64,000 bases of DNA from UBA4744 sp963718995 (GTDB lineage Bacteria > Actinomycetota > Acidimicrobiia > Spongiisociales > UBA4744): the NCBI GenBank assembly GCA_963718995.1, contig CAVRAP010000017.1, forward strand, positions 1-64,000, written 5' to 3'. Below the pieces are notes generated by a model. The model was not told the origin of the DNA. It worked only from the letters and a program-made list of their open reading frames with translations, and searched no databases. The translations under genes were made by a program, and so were the position numbers. Below, one piece after another: positions 51,814 to 61,865 of the stretch (position 1 is the first letter of the stretch; each line of letters starts with the position of its first letter).

Positions 51814-52566
51814 ATGGCTGAAGTAGGCATAGGCGCAGCGTTCTTGTTTGGCATCATCTCGTTCGTGTCGCCGTGCGTCCTGCCTTTGTTGCCCGGCTAC
51901 TTGAGCCTGATGTCGGGATATTCGGTCAGCGACCTCGAAGCGGGAACCGCTTCCACAGCCCGGATGGTAAAAACCACGGGCCTGTTCGTCTTGGGATTCA
52001 CGGTGGTCTTCGTGCTGCTCGGAGCGGCTGCCACTTCCCTGGGTCAGACGGTGAGCCGCTACCAGTTCACTGCGACGCGAGTGGCCGGATGGCTGGTTGT
52101 TGCCTTTGGTGTTCTGATCGTTGTGTCCGCTGTTAGCAACAGTCCCTTGCTGGCGGGCCTGATGAGAGAACGGCGCATGGAGGTGCGTCCGTCCCGACTG
52201 GGTTCGTGGGCGCCGATTGTCATGGGCCTCGCTTTCGGGTTTGCCTGGACTCCGTGCATTGGCCCGGTCCTCGCCGCCATCCTGCTCACCGCGTCCGTTC
52301 AGGAGACGGTTGGACAGGGCATGGTGCTTCTCTTGTCCTATGCGCTCGGGTTGGGCGTGCCGTTCGTCCTCGCCGGGATCGGGATGACCAAGATGCTCGG
52401 TGCAGTGCGTTTCTTGCGCAGGTATCTGCGCCCGATCAACATCGCCTCCGGGTTGTTGCTGGCCGGCTTCGGTGTGCTGATGATCACCGGGAACCTGGCC
52501 CGGTTGTCCGGTTGGTTCCAGGAACTGTTCACCACCATCGGGTTGGACCGGCTCGCCGAGATCTAA
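51814..52566 (+). CDS. ccdA: Cytochrome c biogenesis / thiol-disulfide membrane protein CcdA
   Basis: A 250-residue membrane protein with six helices and the two conserved cysteines in SFVSPCVLPLLPGYL (helix 1) and FAWTPCIGPVLAA (helix 4). CcdA carries reducing equivalents across the membrane to extracytoplasmic thiol proteins. ATG at 51814 is preceded by GGATGGAG. Its stop shares one base with the trpE start (TAATG), an unusual coupling with tryptophan biosynthesis. No thioredoxin or Ccs partner is in the window. Confidence 0.9.
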   Translation: MAEVGIGAAFLFGIISFVSPCVLPLLPGYLSLMSGYSVSDLEAGTASTARMVKTTGLFVLGFTVVFVLLGAAATSLGQTVSRYQFTATRVAGWLVVAFGVLIVVSAVSNSPLLAGLMRERRMEVRPSRLGSWAPIVMGLAFGFAWTPCIGPVLAAILLTASVQETVGQGMVLLLSYALGLGVPFVLAGIGMTKMLGAVRFLRRYLRPINIASGLLLAGFGVLMITGNLARLSGWFQELFTTIGLDRLAEI

Positions 52567-54035
52567 TGCTCGTCACACCCACGCTGGAGGAATTCACCGA
52601 CCTGGCTGCGCGCTACCCCGTTGTTCCGGTCTCGGCACGCTTCCTGGCCGATCGGGAGACGGCGGTCAGCGCCTACGAGAAGCTCGTCGGGGATGAGCCC
52701 GGATTTCTGTTTGAGTCGGTCGAAGGCGGTGACCGCTGGGCGCGCTGGTCATTTCTCGGGTGGGACCCGGAATTCACGCTGATCTCCCGGGACGGGGCAA
52801 CCATTATTGAAGGCGCGTCCATTGAACTAGCGGAGGGGAATCCGCTCGAGGTGCTGGACGATCTGCTCGGCCGTTACGCAACGCCCGATCTGCCCGATCT
52901 CCCGCCGCTCCACAGTGGAGCAGTTGGCTACCTCGGTTATGACGCGGTGCGCTACGTCGAGGATCTGCCCAATCGCCCGGCCGACGATCGAGCACTTCCC
53001 GAGATGTTGTGGCAATTCGTCGGATCGCTGGCGGCACTCGATCGATTTGATCAGACCATTACCCTTGTTCGGAACGTGTTCACCGGGGGCGATCCGACTG
53101 CCCAGTATGAGGCCGCGGTGCTTGCCCTCGAAACGGCTGCCGATCGGCTCAGCTCGGGGCGCCCGTATGAGGCTCGGCCGGCGCCGACCCCGTCGCCAAT
53201 CGAACCGGGCCTCACCTCGACGATGGACCGCATGGCCTTCGAACAGGCGGTCGAAAAAGCCAAGCGGTACATCGAACAGGGCGACGCATTTCAAGTGGTC
53301 CTGAGTCAGCGCCTCGAGACCCCCTTCGCGGGGGACCCGTTTGCCGTGTACCGATCGCTGCGACTGCTCAACCCTTCCCCGTACCTTTTCTATGTCAAAC
53401 ACCCAGACATAGCCGTGGTTGGCTCCTCACCCGAGTTGCTGACCCACGTTCGCGATGGGCGCGTGTACAGCAGGCCGATTGCCGGTACCCGCAGGCGCGG
53501 CGTAGACGAAGCCGAAGATGCGGCGCTCGAAGCCGAGCTCCTGGCCGACCCGAAGGAGCGAGCCGAACACGTCATGCTGATCGATCTGGCCCGCAACGAT
53601 CTAGGCCGGGTGTCCGAATTCGGGACCATCGCGGTTGATGATCTCATGGTTATCGAGCGTTACTCCCACGTGATGCACATCGTGTCGGGCGTCTCGGGTC
53701 TGCTCCGGACCGGGGTGCGTCCGGTGGACGTCCTCCGAGCCGTGTTCCCGCACGGTACGGTTTCGGGGGCGCCCAAGGTACGAGCGATGGAGATCATCGA
53801 TGAGCTGGAGCCGGTCGCCCGAGGTCCGTATGCCGGTGCCGTCGGGTACATCGATTTCTCCGGGAACATCGATACGGCGATCTGCTTGCGCACCGTGGTG
53901 ATAGCTGCCGGCAAGGCCTGGGTCCAGGCGGGCGCCGGGCTGGTCGCCGACAGCGACGCTGCAGCCGAGTACGACGAGACCATGGACAAGGCCGCGGCGG
54001 CGCTGGCCGCCCTCGACGGTGCGGCGCGTGTCTAG
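52566..54035 (+). CDS. trpE: Anthranilate synthase component I
   Basis: A 489-residue chorismate-binding enzyme. The C-terminal half holds the chorismate fold: QRLETPFAGDPF, SPELL, RPIAGTRRRG, DLARNDLGRVSEFG, SGAPKVRAMEIIDELEP and AGAGLVADSD. The N-terminal part includes the lobe that binds feedback tryptophan (LFESVEG near residue 46; the usual LLES motif is LFES here). It needs the amidotransferase TrpG, which is not in this cluster. It is coupled to ccdA. Confidence 0.93.
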   Translation: MLVTPTLEEFTDLAARYPVVPVSARFLADRETAVSAYEKLVGDEPGFLFESVEGGDRWARWSFLGWDPEFTLISRDGATIIEGASIELAEGNPLEVLDDLLGRYATPDLPDLPPLHSGAVGYLGYDAVRYVEDLPNRPADDRALPEMLWQFVGSLAALDRFDQTITLVRNVFTGGDPTAQYEAAVLALETAADRLSSGRPYEARPAPTPSPIEPGLTSTMDRMAFEQAVEKAKRYIEQGDAFQVVLSQRLETPFAGDPFAVYRSLRLLNPSPYLFYVKHPDIAVVGSSPELLTHVRDGRVYSRPIAGTRRRGVDEAEDAALEAELLADPKERAEHVMLIDLARNDLGRVSEFGTIAVDDLMVIERYSHVMHIVSGVSGLLRTGVRPVDVLRAVFPHGTVSGAPKVRAMEIIDELEPVARGPYAGAVGYIDFSGNIDTAICLRTVVIAAGKAWVQAGAGLVADSDAAAEYDETMDKAAAALAALDGAARV

Positions 54036-54990
54036 AGGACAGGACACGTTCGGTGATGTGACTGCCGAGTACCTGGCGGTCCGGAACAGCGCCGGATTGG
54101 TCGCCCGCCACTTCGAACTCGTTGCGGTCCGCGGTCCGGACACAGAGTCATTTCTTCAGAACATCATCAGCCAGGACCTTGCCGCCCTGGCTCCGGGTGG
54201 GGTTGGCCGCTCGCTGCTCCTCGGACCGGAGGGCAAATTGCGGGCAGTCTTTTGGGTACTGAAAGGCGAGGACGAAGTGATCCTCGTGACCGACCGGGGC
54301 AAGGGTGATACAACGGCGGCAGAGTTGAGCCGGTACCGGTTCCACGTCGACGCCACTATCGAGCCAATGAGAGGTGAAGTGCTCAGCGTGTGGGGACCCT
54401 CCTCGAGGGAAGTGCTTGAAAGGGCCGACCTCCCAACGCCCGAATTCTGGGAGCGACGAGAAGACCGACTCGTTGCCCGGCTCCCGCTCGGCGAGATAGA
54501 CCGCTTTCTGGTTCTTGGTGCTGAGGGAGAGCAACTCGAACATGCCGGGGCCCGCCGGGTCGGCTCCCTGGCGGTCACCGCGGTGCGGGTTGAGGCGGGC
54601 GAGCCGGTCATGGGCAGAGACCTGGATGAGAAGACCATTCCCCAAGAGTCGGGTTTGGTTCCAGACACGGTGTCCTTCACCAAGGGTTGTTATCTGGGCC
54701 AGGAACTGGTTGCTCGCATTGACAGCCGCGGACATGTCAACAGGGTGCTCCGCGGCATCGTGATCGGGACCAACGTGCTTCCTCCCGAGGGAGCGGAACT
54801 CTTCGCCGGAGAGGCTCCGGTTGGGCGGATCACGTCGGTAGCGGAGTCGCTCACCCTGCGTGCCCCGATCGGCCTGGCCCTGGTCCGTCGCGAAGTTGAG
54901 CCTGGTGCTGGGATCGAAATACGTTGGGAAGGTGGGTCGACCAACGCTTCGGTCCATGAGCTTCCCCTCTCGGATTTCACAGAAACCTGA
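54019..54990 (+). CDS. ygfZ: YgfZ/GcvT-domain folate-binding protein
   Basis: A 323-residue protein with a GcvT-like fold and the YgfZ signature KGCYLGQELVARID (around residue 220). YgfZ family members support iron-sulfur cluster enzymes with folate. It sits inside the trp operon between trpE and trpC, an uncommon arrangement. The N-terminus is uncertain: the GTG at 54019 overlaps trpE by 17 bases, another GTG at 54028 is possible. Confidence 0.88.
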   Translation: MRRVSRGQDTFGDVTAEYLAVRNSAGLVARHFELVAVRGPDTESFLQNIISQDLAALAPGGVGRSLLLGPEGKLRAVFWVLKGEDEVILVTDRGKGDTTAAELSRYRFHVDATIEPMRGEVLSVWGPSSREVLERADLPTPEFWERREDRLVARLPLGEIDRFLVLGAEGEQLEHAGARRVGSLAVTAVRVEAGEPVMGRDLDEKTIPQESGLVPDTVSFTKGCYLGQELVARIDSRGHVNRVLRGIVIGTNVLPPEGAELFAGEAPVGRITSVAESLTLRAPIGLALVRREVEPGAGIEIRWEGGSTNASVHELPLSDFTET

Positions 54991-55039
54991 GAATCTTCGA
55001 ACACGTGGCGAGCGTGTTCGGGCGGCCTACGATGTTCGC

Positions 55040-55807
55040 ATGCTGACCCAGATCCTGGCCGAAGTCCGGCTGCATCTTCCGGAAGTGCGAAAACGGGCAG
55101 CCGAGCTCGAGGCGGAGGCCGGCCGGCAGGGACCCGTTCGTGACTTGCTCGCAGCACTGACCAGTCCCGGCTTGTCGGTTATTGCAGAGGTCAAGCGGGC
55201 TTCACCGTCTCGCGGGCTCATCGAAGGCGATCTTGATCCGGCTGCACTCGCCGCTCAGTACGGGGCCGGGGGAGCTGCGGCTATCTCGGTCCTCACGGAG
55301 CCCCGTCACTTCCTGGGCTCGCTCGAGGACCTGCGTCGGGTGCGCCAAGCGGTTGACGTTCCCGTACTCCGCAAAGACTTCCTCGTTGATCCCGTGCAGA
55401 TCTGGGAAGCCCGGGCCTCCGGCGCTGATGCCGTCCTCCTGATCGTGGCCGCCCTCGATGATCAAACGCTTGGCGACCTTCTGGCCTTGACGCACGTGAT
55501 CGGGATGGAGGCCCTGGTCGAAGTCCACAACCCGGGCGAGGTACAGAGAGCCAGGGCGGCAGGGGCTCGGGTGATCGGAGCAAACAATCGCGATCTCGGG
55601 ACGTTCGAAGTTGATCTCCATACCGCCGAGCGGCTGGCGCCCTTGCTGGCCGACGTTCCGGTCGGTGTGGCCGAGAGCGGAATCTGGACGCAGGCAGATG
55701 CCCACCGGATGCGAGCCGCCGGATACGATGCCGTTCTCGTCGGGGAGAGCCTGGTCCGGGCCCAGGACCCCGGTGCCCTTCTGGCGAGCCTCCAGGAGGA
55801 TCTATGA
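55040..55807 (+). CDS. trpC: Indole-3-glycerol-phosphate synthase
   Basis: A 255-residue TIM barrel with IAEVKRASPSRGLI, AISVLTEPRHFLGSLEDL, PVLRKDFLVDPVQIWEARA, IGANNRDLGTFEVD and GVAESGIWTQADA. The lysine of VKRASPSRG and the KDF pair are catalytic. It closes the indole ring. The ATG at 55040 leaves about 50 bases after ygfZ. The longer frame upstream is an ygfZ shadow. Confidence 0.94.
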   Translation: MLTQILAEVRLHLPEVRKRAAELEAEAGRQGPVRDLLAALTSPGLSVIAEVKRASPSRGLIEGDLDPAALAAQYGAGGAAAISVLTEPRHFLGSLEDLRRVRQAVDVPVLRKDFLVDPVQIWEARASGADAVLLIVAALDDQTLGDLLALTHVIGMEALVEVHNPGEVQRARAAGARVIGANNRDLGTFEVDLHTAERLAPLLADVPVGVAESGIWTQADAHRMRAAGYDAVLVGESLVRAQDPGALLASLQEDL

Positions 55808-56402
55808 CGTGGGTGAAGGTCTGCGGACTGAGCCGAGAGGCTGATGTGGCTGTGGCCGTCGAGGCCGGTGCCGACGCCATCGGGATTGTGTTGGCGCCCG
55901 GATCTCCTCGCCGGGTGACGGAAGCGAGGGCACGAGAACTGGTGGGAACCGTGCCGGTCCTGGCCGTAATCGTCACGGTCGATTTCACTCCGCAAGCGCT
56001 CCTGGCGGCGGTCGAACGCACGGGTGCCCAGGGCGTGCAACCGCATGGTGAACATCGCCAGGTTGCCGCCGGAGCGGCACAAGAGGAGGGATTGTTCGTG
56101 CTGCATCCTCTGGCCATCCACACCGGGGTCGACGTCAGTGCGGTAGCAGTGGGTCAAACACCTCTCCTCGATTCGTATCGGGCTGGTATTCACGGCGGGA
56201 CCGGCGAGAGTTTCGATTGGGACGTGATCGGACACCTCAACCGCCCGTACGTACTGGCCGGAGGCCTCGGCCCCGACAACGTCTCCGAAGCTATCCGGAG
56301 GGTGGCACCGTGGGGAGTCGATGCCTCATCGGGCCTAGAGTCGTCCCCTGGTATCAAGGACCCGGAACTGATCCGGGCGTTCGTGGAGAGGGCGAAAGGT
56401 CG

Positions 56403-56406
<4 letters not shown>
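55804..56406 (+). CDS. trpF: Phosphoribosylanthranilate isomerase
   Basis: A 200-residue TIM barrel starting WVKVCGLSREADV (the catalytic cysteine region) with AGADAIGIVLAPGSPRRVT and the phosphate-binding AGGLGPDNVSEAIRRVAPWGVDASSGLE. It is a monofunctional TrpF, not fused to TrpC. It overlaps trpC by four bases and trpB by four. Confidence 0.93.
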
Positions 56407-57568
<1,162 letters not shown>

Positions 57569-57572
<4 letters not shown>

Positions 57573-58369
57573 GCCGGGCCGGGCTCGACACCCTGTTTGC
57601 CGCCAACCGCGCCGCCGGGAGAACCGCTCTGCTGCCGTTCATGACCGCCGGCTTGCCTTCCGTGGCAGCCAGCGTTGACCTTTTTGTGGCGATGGCAGAG
57701 GCAGGTGCCGACGCTTTCGAGGTGGGCATCCCCTATGCAGATCCGATGATGGACGGACCGACTATTCAAGCGGGGAATCAGCGTGCCCTGGCCGGCGGGG
57801 TCACGCTCGAATCGGGATTCGAGATCGTCTCGGCTGTGGTCGAGCGGACCCGCAAGCCGGTATTGGTGATGACCTACGCCAATCCCATATTTCGGGTTGG
57901 GCCGGAGTTCTTTGCCGAGCGATGCCGGAAGGCCGGCGCCTCCGGTGTCATTGTTGCCGATCTGCCTCTCGAGGAAGCGGCTGCCGTCCAGGAACCCATC
58001 GAAGCGGCCGGGCTGGGCATGGTCCTGTTTGCAGCCCCGACCAGCTCCGACGCACGGCTGCAAGCTATCGCAGATGCGAAACCGGTATTCATCTACGGCA
58101 TTGCCGATCTGGGTGTGACCGGGGAGCGTTCCGGGTCCAGTTCCCACGCCCACGATCTGGCCGCCCGGATCCGGGCCGTGACCGATGTTCCGCTGGTTAT
58201 GGGAGTAGGGATCTCGACTCCGGATCAGGCGCGTGCGTTGTCAGGAGAAACGGACGGCATCATCGTCGGTTCGGCCCTCGTACGGAGGGTTCTCGAGGCA
58301 CCCGACGAGCAGTCGGCGATATCGGAGGTACGGTCGGCTGTCGCCGACCTGGCCGGAGCGCTCCGGTGA
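57569..58369 (+). CDS. trpA: Tryptophan synthase subunit alpha
   Basis: A 266-residue TIM barrel with LLPFMTAGLPSV, GADAFEVGIPYADPMMDGPTIQ (catalytic glutamate and aspartate), MTYANPIF, ADLPLEE and GVTGERSG. It splits indole-3-glycerol phosphate. The GTG start overlaps the trpB stop, and the next gene overlaps its stop, so the operon continues into a membrane protein. Confidence 0.95.
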
Positions 58370-59517
58370 AGCGGTGGGTCCTGCTGGGTGGCGCCTGCGC
58401 GGCCTTGGTCTTGTTTAGTCTGTTCTTTGCCCGGGAAGCCCCGAAGTCGCTTGACGGTACTGCGCTACCGGATTTTCCCAACTACTACTTCGGCGGGGAG
58501 CGGTTGTTCGACGGCAGACCGGTCTATGGATCGTTGGAAGCCGAGGTCGAACAGAGATTCGGCGTGTCGGGGTATGACGCCTACCCCGCCGACCCGCCTC
58601 CAACCGTCCTCTTGGTGGCGCCCCTCAGTTTGCTCCCGTACGACACCGCCTGGCTTCTTCTGGCCGGTTTGTCGGTGGTCATCATGGTGAGCGTCACGTA
58701 TCTGACCGCCCGGGAGGTCGCCTTTTCTACCGAGGCCAGCATTGCTCTCGCTGCGGCCGCACTTCTGACCACCAGTTTTCGGTTTCTCGTTACCCGCAAT
58801 CACATCGAAACCCTGGTATTGCTGCTGGGTTTCCTCGGCTGGCGAGCTCTTCGCCGAGATGGGCCGATAAGAACCGGCGTGTGGTGGGGTTTGGCGACCG
58901 GACTGAAGCTGTTCCCCGGCATGTGGTTGGTGGGTTTGCTCCGGCGGCGCACTCGAGTTGGGGTGTTGACCGGCGCCGCAACGATGCTCGTGCTCGGCTT
59001 GCTCAGCGGCGTCGCTCTGGGATGGTCCAACGTGACCGACTTCGTGACGCAGGTCATCGGATCGTCGACCCGGTGGTACGGGGCGCTCGGCAACTACTCA
59101 CTTCTGTCATTTGGCACGGCTCTGTCGTCGGCAACGCTCGGGTGGGTTTTCGCCGGATTCGGCGCGGTGATCCTTGTGCCTCTCTACCTCAAACGGGCCG
59201 TCCGGCCGGATCAGGTGTGGGTTGCGGGCACCGCGGTCGCCCTGCTCCTGTCTCCGTTGTCCTGGCTCAACTACCTGGTTTTGACGATTCCGGCGTTGCT
59301 CATCGTTGCGTCCCGACTGAATGTTCGGGTGACCACCGACCGCTGGTTGGTATTGGGTCTGGTTGCTTCGCTGGGGTTCTGGGGTCCGGTGGTGTTCTCC
59401 GCTGAACTGCCGAGCACGCTCGTGTCGTTCGTTCCGACCTACGGGCTGGTGGCTCTGTTTGTCGTGGCCATCACCCGGTTGGGAAATGTCGAGGAGGCGG
59501 AACCGCTCAGTGTGTAG
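58366..59517 (+). CDS. GT87/DUF2029-type membrane glycosyltransferase-like protein
   Basis: A 383-residue polytopic protein (about ten helices). The N-terminal extracytoplasmic loop PDFPNYYFGGERLFDGRPVYG carries the acidic/aromatic pattern seen in GT-C enzymes of the GT87/DUF2029 group, which use polyprenyl-linked mannose in Actinobacteria. LKLFPGMWL in the middle is also typical. The function is inferred from layout. It overlaps trpA by four bases, so it is transcribed with the trp genes. Confidence 0.75.
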   Translation: MKRWVLLGGACAALVLFSLFFAREAPKSLDGTALPDFPNYYFGGERLFDGRPVYGSLEAEVEQRFGVSGYDAYPADPPPTVLLVAPLSLLPYDTAWLLLAGLSVVIMVSVTYLTAREVAFSTEASIALAAAALLTTSFRFLVTRNHIETLVLLLGFLGWRALRRDGPIRTGVWWGLATGLKLFPGMWLVGLLRRRTRVGVLTGAATMLVLGLLSGVALGWSNVTDFVTQVIGSSTRWYGALGNYSLLSFGTALSSATLGWVFAGFGAVILVPLYLKRAVRPDQVWVAGTAVALLLSPLSWLNYLVLTIPALLIVASRLNVRVTTDRWLVLGLVASLGFWGPVVFSAELPSTLVSFVPTYGLVALFVVAITRLGNVEEAEPLSV

Positions 59518-59658
59518 ACAACGGCCACCCTTCCGGGAGAGGAACCGTCCCGGCCGGGGGAGTGGGGGATGCGGCAAGTGGGGCCGGTTCAATGTGGTCG
59601 GGTGACCGCTGTCCCCCTAAACGGTACCTACGGTCCGGGATTATCAAGGGAGACTCAA

Positions 59659-61218
59659 TCAGGTTTTGGGCGCCCTAACGAATACGCTTGCGGTGCCGTC
59701 TTGCGATAGCTCCTGCCACTCGCTGGACTCGGTGAGGATCTGGGCGAGCGGGGTCTTGGGTTCAACCAACACCCAATCGATTGCGTGCTTTTCCAGCGTA
59801 TCCCTCCACTCCGGGTCCCCGGTGATCGCCTTTTCGTACTCTCGAGTGAGGTCCGGTCCGTAGAAGTCGGTCTGTCCGTCGATGAACACCTCGATCTCTG
59901 GCCAACAGCAGTACAGGAGGTATCCACCCCAGGCAAACTGGTTGAGGACGCGATCTCCGGGCGGGTTCTCTCCGAGCTCAGCCATCGTTTCGACGGGGAA
60001 CAGGTCTTGATCAAAGAAGAACCTGCTGTCTTGTTCCGCATGCCCCCATGCCAACCCGACAACCAATACGATCACAGCAGAAAGCGCTCCTCCGACGACC
60101 CTGCGATTGATTTCTGACCAGGGTTCGCCGCGGACCGCCAGCCGGGAGCGCAAGGAAAACAGAAAATCCGGATGCTCCCTCAACCAGGCATGGGCCTGCT
60201 CGGCGAGGAGCGGGACGGCGACGAGGGCGAAGAGCGGTGCGTTCCGAAAGGAATAGAGAGCAAAAGCTGTCCATCCCACAAAGAGGAGCCGAGCCGAAAC
60301 CCGTTTCGGAACCGAGAGGACCACCCCCAAGAGGATCAGAACGAGCAACGGCCAAAAACCTTTGAGATGGAAGTCGGGTGAGTTGTATTCGCTCGTGAAC
60401 CGGAGCAAGAAGTCGTCACCGATGTACCCGAAACTATTCGCTATCAAACCGATACCGTTGGGGTTCGCCAGTGATGCGAGGATCGATGCAGCAAGCACAA
60501 GGGATAGATGCTTGGCGCGACTGAGTTTGCGATCGATGAGGGCGGCCAGCAGATACATGCTGATCAGGACGAATCCGATAATGAAGGCCCCATGCAGGTT
60601 TGCCCAGAAGAGCATGAGGGGCGGCAGAAACCACAGATGCCGGCGGCGACCCAGCTCGTAGTCTTCCAACGCGATTAACCAATAAGCGACAAATACTACG
60701 GTGAACACGTGGGGTCGGGCAGCCCAGTGAACGACGGATGCTACGGCGCCAAACACTGAGAATGTCGCCGCCAGCGAAACCGGGATCCCGCGTTTGAGCA
60801 AAGCTCGGCTCGTCATTGCCCAGGGGGCTGCAACCAGCACAGCCGTCAAGAGACCGATTCCGTTGAACCCGGCAATCCGATAGGCAACAGCCATGACCAG
60901 TTGTGCAAGCCACTCGTGGACGACTACCGCCATTCCGGCCGCTGTGTAGGAGAACACGTCGACCAAGGGCAAAGCTCGATTGTCGAGCATCCACTCCCCA
61001 ACTCGCAGATGTCTCCCCAGGTCGCCGTCCCGGCTTGTGAGCACGGATCCCAAGACGACAGCTGCGAAAAAGGCAATCACAAAGACGACATCGTTGGGAG
61101 AGGGAAGGAACCACCTTTGCATGCCTCGCGGGACCGGAGCGCGGTTGGGAACGTGCGATGTAGTGCGTCCGCTGCTGCCTTCTCTGCTGTCGACGGCTTC
61201 GCGTGGCGGTTCAGGCAT
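59659..61218 (-). CDS. Polytopic membrane protein with GT-C-like features
   Basis: A 519-residue protein: about eleven membrane helices from residue 43 to 390, then an extracytoplasmic domain of about 120 residues (RVLNQFAWGGYLLYCCWPEIEVFIDGQ, ending SVFVRAP). The first loop SRDGDLGRHLRVGEWML resembles the acidic first loop of GT-C glycosyltransferases, and FANLHGAF-like sequence (WANLHGAFIIG) is frequent in this group. I cannot name a precise family. It converges on the GT87-type gene over 141 bases without a visible terminator; tRNA-Leu lies upstream, in the same orientation. Confidence 0.65.
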   Translation of the reverse strand: MPEPPREAVDSREGSSGRTTSHVPNRAPVPRGMQRWFLPSPNDVVFVIAFFAAVVLGSVLTSRDGDLGRHLRVGEWMLDNRALPLVDVFSYTAAGMAVVVHEWLAQLVMAVAYRIAGFNGIGLLTAVLVAAPWAMTSRALLKRGIPVSLAATFSVFGAVASVVHWAARPHVFTVVFVAYWLIALEDYELGRRRHLWFLPPLMLFWANLHGAFIIGFVLISMYLLAALIDRKLSRAKHLSLVLAASILASLANPNGIGLIANSFGYIGDDFLLRFTSEYNSPDFHLKGFWPLLVLILLGVVLSVPKRVSARLLFVGWTAFALYSFRNAPLFALVAVPLLAEQAHAWLREHPDFLFSLRSRLAVRGEPWSEINRRVVGGALSAVIVLVVGLAWGHAEQDSRFFFDQDLFPVETMAELGENPPGDRVLNQFAWGGYLLYCCWPEIEVFIDGQTDFYGPDLTREYEKAITGDPEWRDTLEKHAIDWVLVEPKTPLAQILTESSEWQELSQDGTASVFVRAPKT

Positions 61219-61385
61219 GTGATGACATTAGAACCAGGAGGACCTCCAGGTCGGGACCTGGCATTCTCCGGGATTCCTGCCGGGCCTGGGAGGGTCCCGG
61301 GCAGGCGAACCCGTTGAAAGCCCCTCCCGGCCCAGCGCATGAACTCCATCGGCGATTCAACGGAAACCCTGAGAGGGGTCTTCTT

Positions 61386-61436
61386 CGTTCTTGCGTGAGT
61401 TCCCGCCGCATAGTGCCCGTTTCTCACGCAAGAACG
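61386..61436. repeat. 14-base perfect inverted repeat downstream of tRNA-Leu
   Basis: CGTTCTTGCGTGAG (61386-61399) is the exact reverse complement of CTCACGCAAGAACG (61423-61436), with a 23-base loop. On the minus strand it lies 15 bases after the tRNA-Leu 3' end. No T-run follows, so it is not a canonical terminator; it may help to end or process the tRNA transcript, or be a repeat element or protein site. A smaller CCCT/AGGG hairpin lies just beyond. Confidence 0.6.
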
Positions 61437-61450
61437 GGTGGGGAGGTGAG

Positions 61451-61533
61451 TACCGGGAGAGGGATTCGAACCCTCACGCCCTTTCGGACAACGGATTTTG
61501 AGTCCGTCGCGTCTACCGTTCCGCCATCCCGGC
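61451..61533 (-). tRNA. tRNA-Leu (anticodon CAA)
   Basis: The minus strand folds as an 83-base type II tRNA: acceptor GCCGGGA with TCCCGGT (one G-U), a D-arm with GCG/CGC, an anticodon stem ACGGA/TCCGT around the loop CTCAAAA (anticodon CAA, reading UUG), a long variable arm GTCC-GAAA-GGGC, and a T-arm GAGGG-TTCGAAT-CCCTC. Discriminator base is A, and CCA is not encoded. Confidence 0.95.
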
Positions 61534-61577
61534 TCGGGACCATTATGGTACGCGTCCGGGGAGGTCTGTTCGACCTG

Positions 61578-61856
61578 ATGGGCATCGAAGCCAAACTCTT
61601 CAAGATCAACGACGCTATCGAAGCGCTGCAACGCGAAGAAGCTCTGGTGGCAGAGGAGCTGCGCTACCACCGCCACATCGATGATGACGCCCAACGCGAT
61701 GCGGTAGTCAGTGACGACTGGCAGGACCGTTCGTTCGCCCGGGATACCACTGCCGACGTGCAGCGTTTCGAGAAAGCGGTCGCCGATGTGCGTTCGAGGC
61801 GGGAACGATTGGAGCGGAAACGTGACAAGCTGCTCAGTCGCCTCGGCGATCTATGA
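61578..61856 (+). CDS. Small coiled-coil protein before polA
   Basis: A 92-residue, mostly helical, strongly charged protein: MGIEAKLFKINDAIEALQREE, then a stretch with DDDAQRDAVVSDDW, and a basic coiled-coil end (RSRRERLERKRDKLLSRL). The start at 61578 follows GGGGAGG at a longish distance; an ATG at 61545 upstream is possible. It lies nine bases before polA. I do not recognise the family, but such small helical proteins next to polA may be conserved in the lineage. Confidence 0.6.
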   Translation: MGIEAKLFKINDAIEALQREEALVAEELRYHRHIDDDAQRDAVVSDDWQDRSFARDTTADVQRFEKAVADVRSRRERLERKRDKLLSRLGDL

Positions 61857-61865
61857 TGCGCCTCG

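Noticed and set aside
59518..59658. A terminator between the two convergent membrane protein genes
   Set aside because: There are short G/C-rich repeats but no clean stem followed by T residues on either strand.
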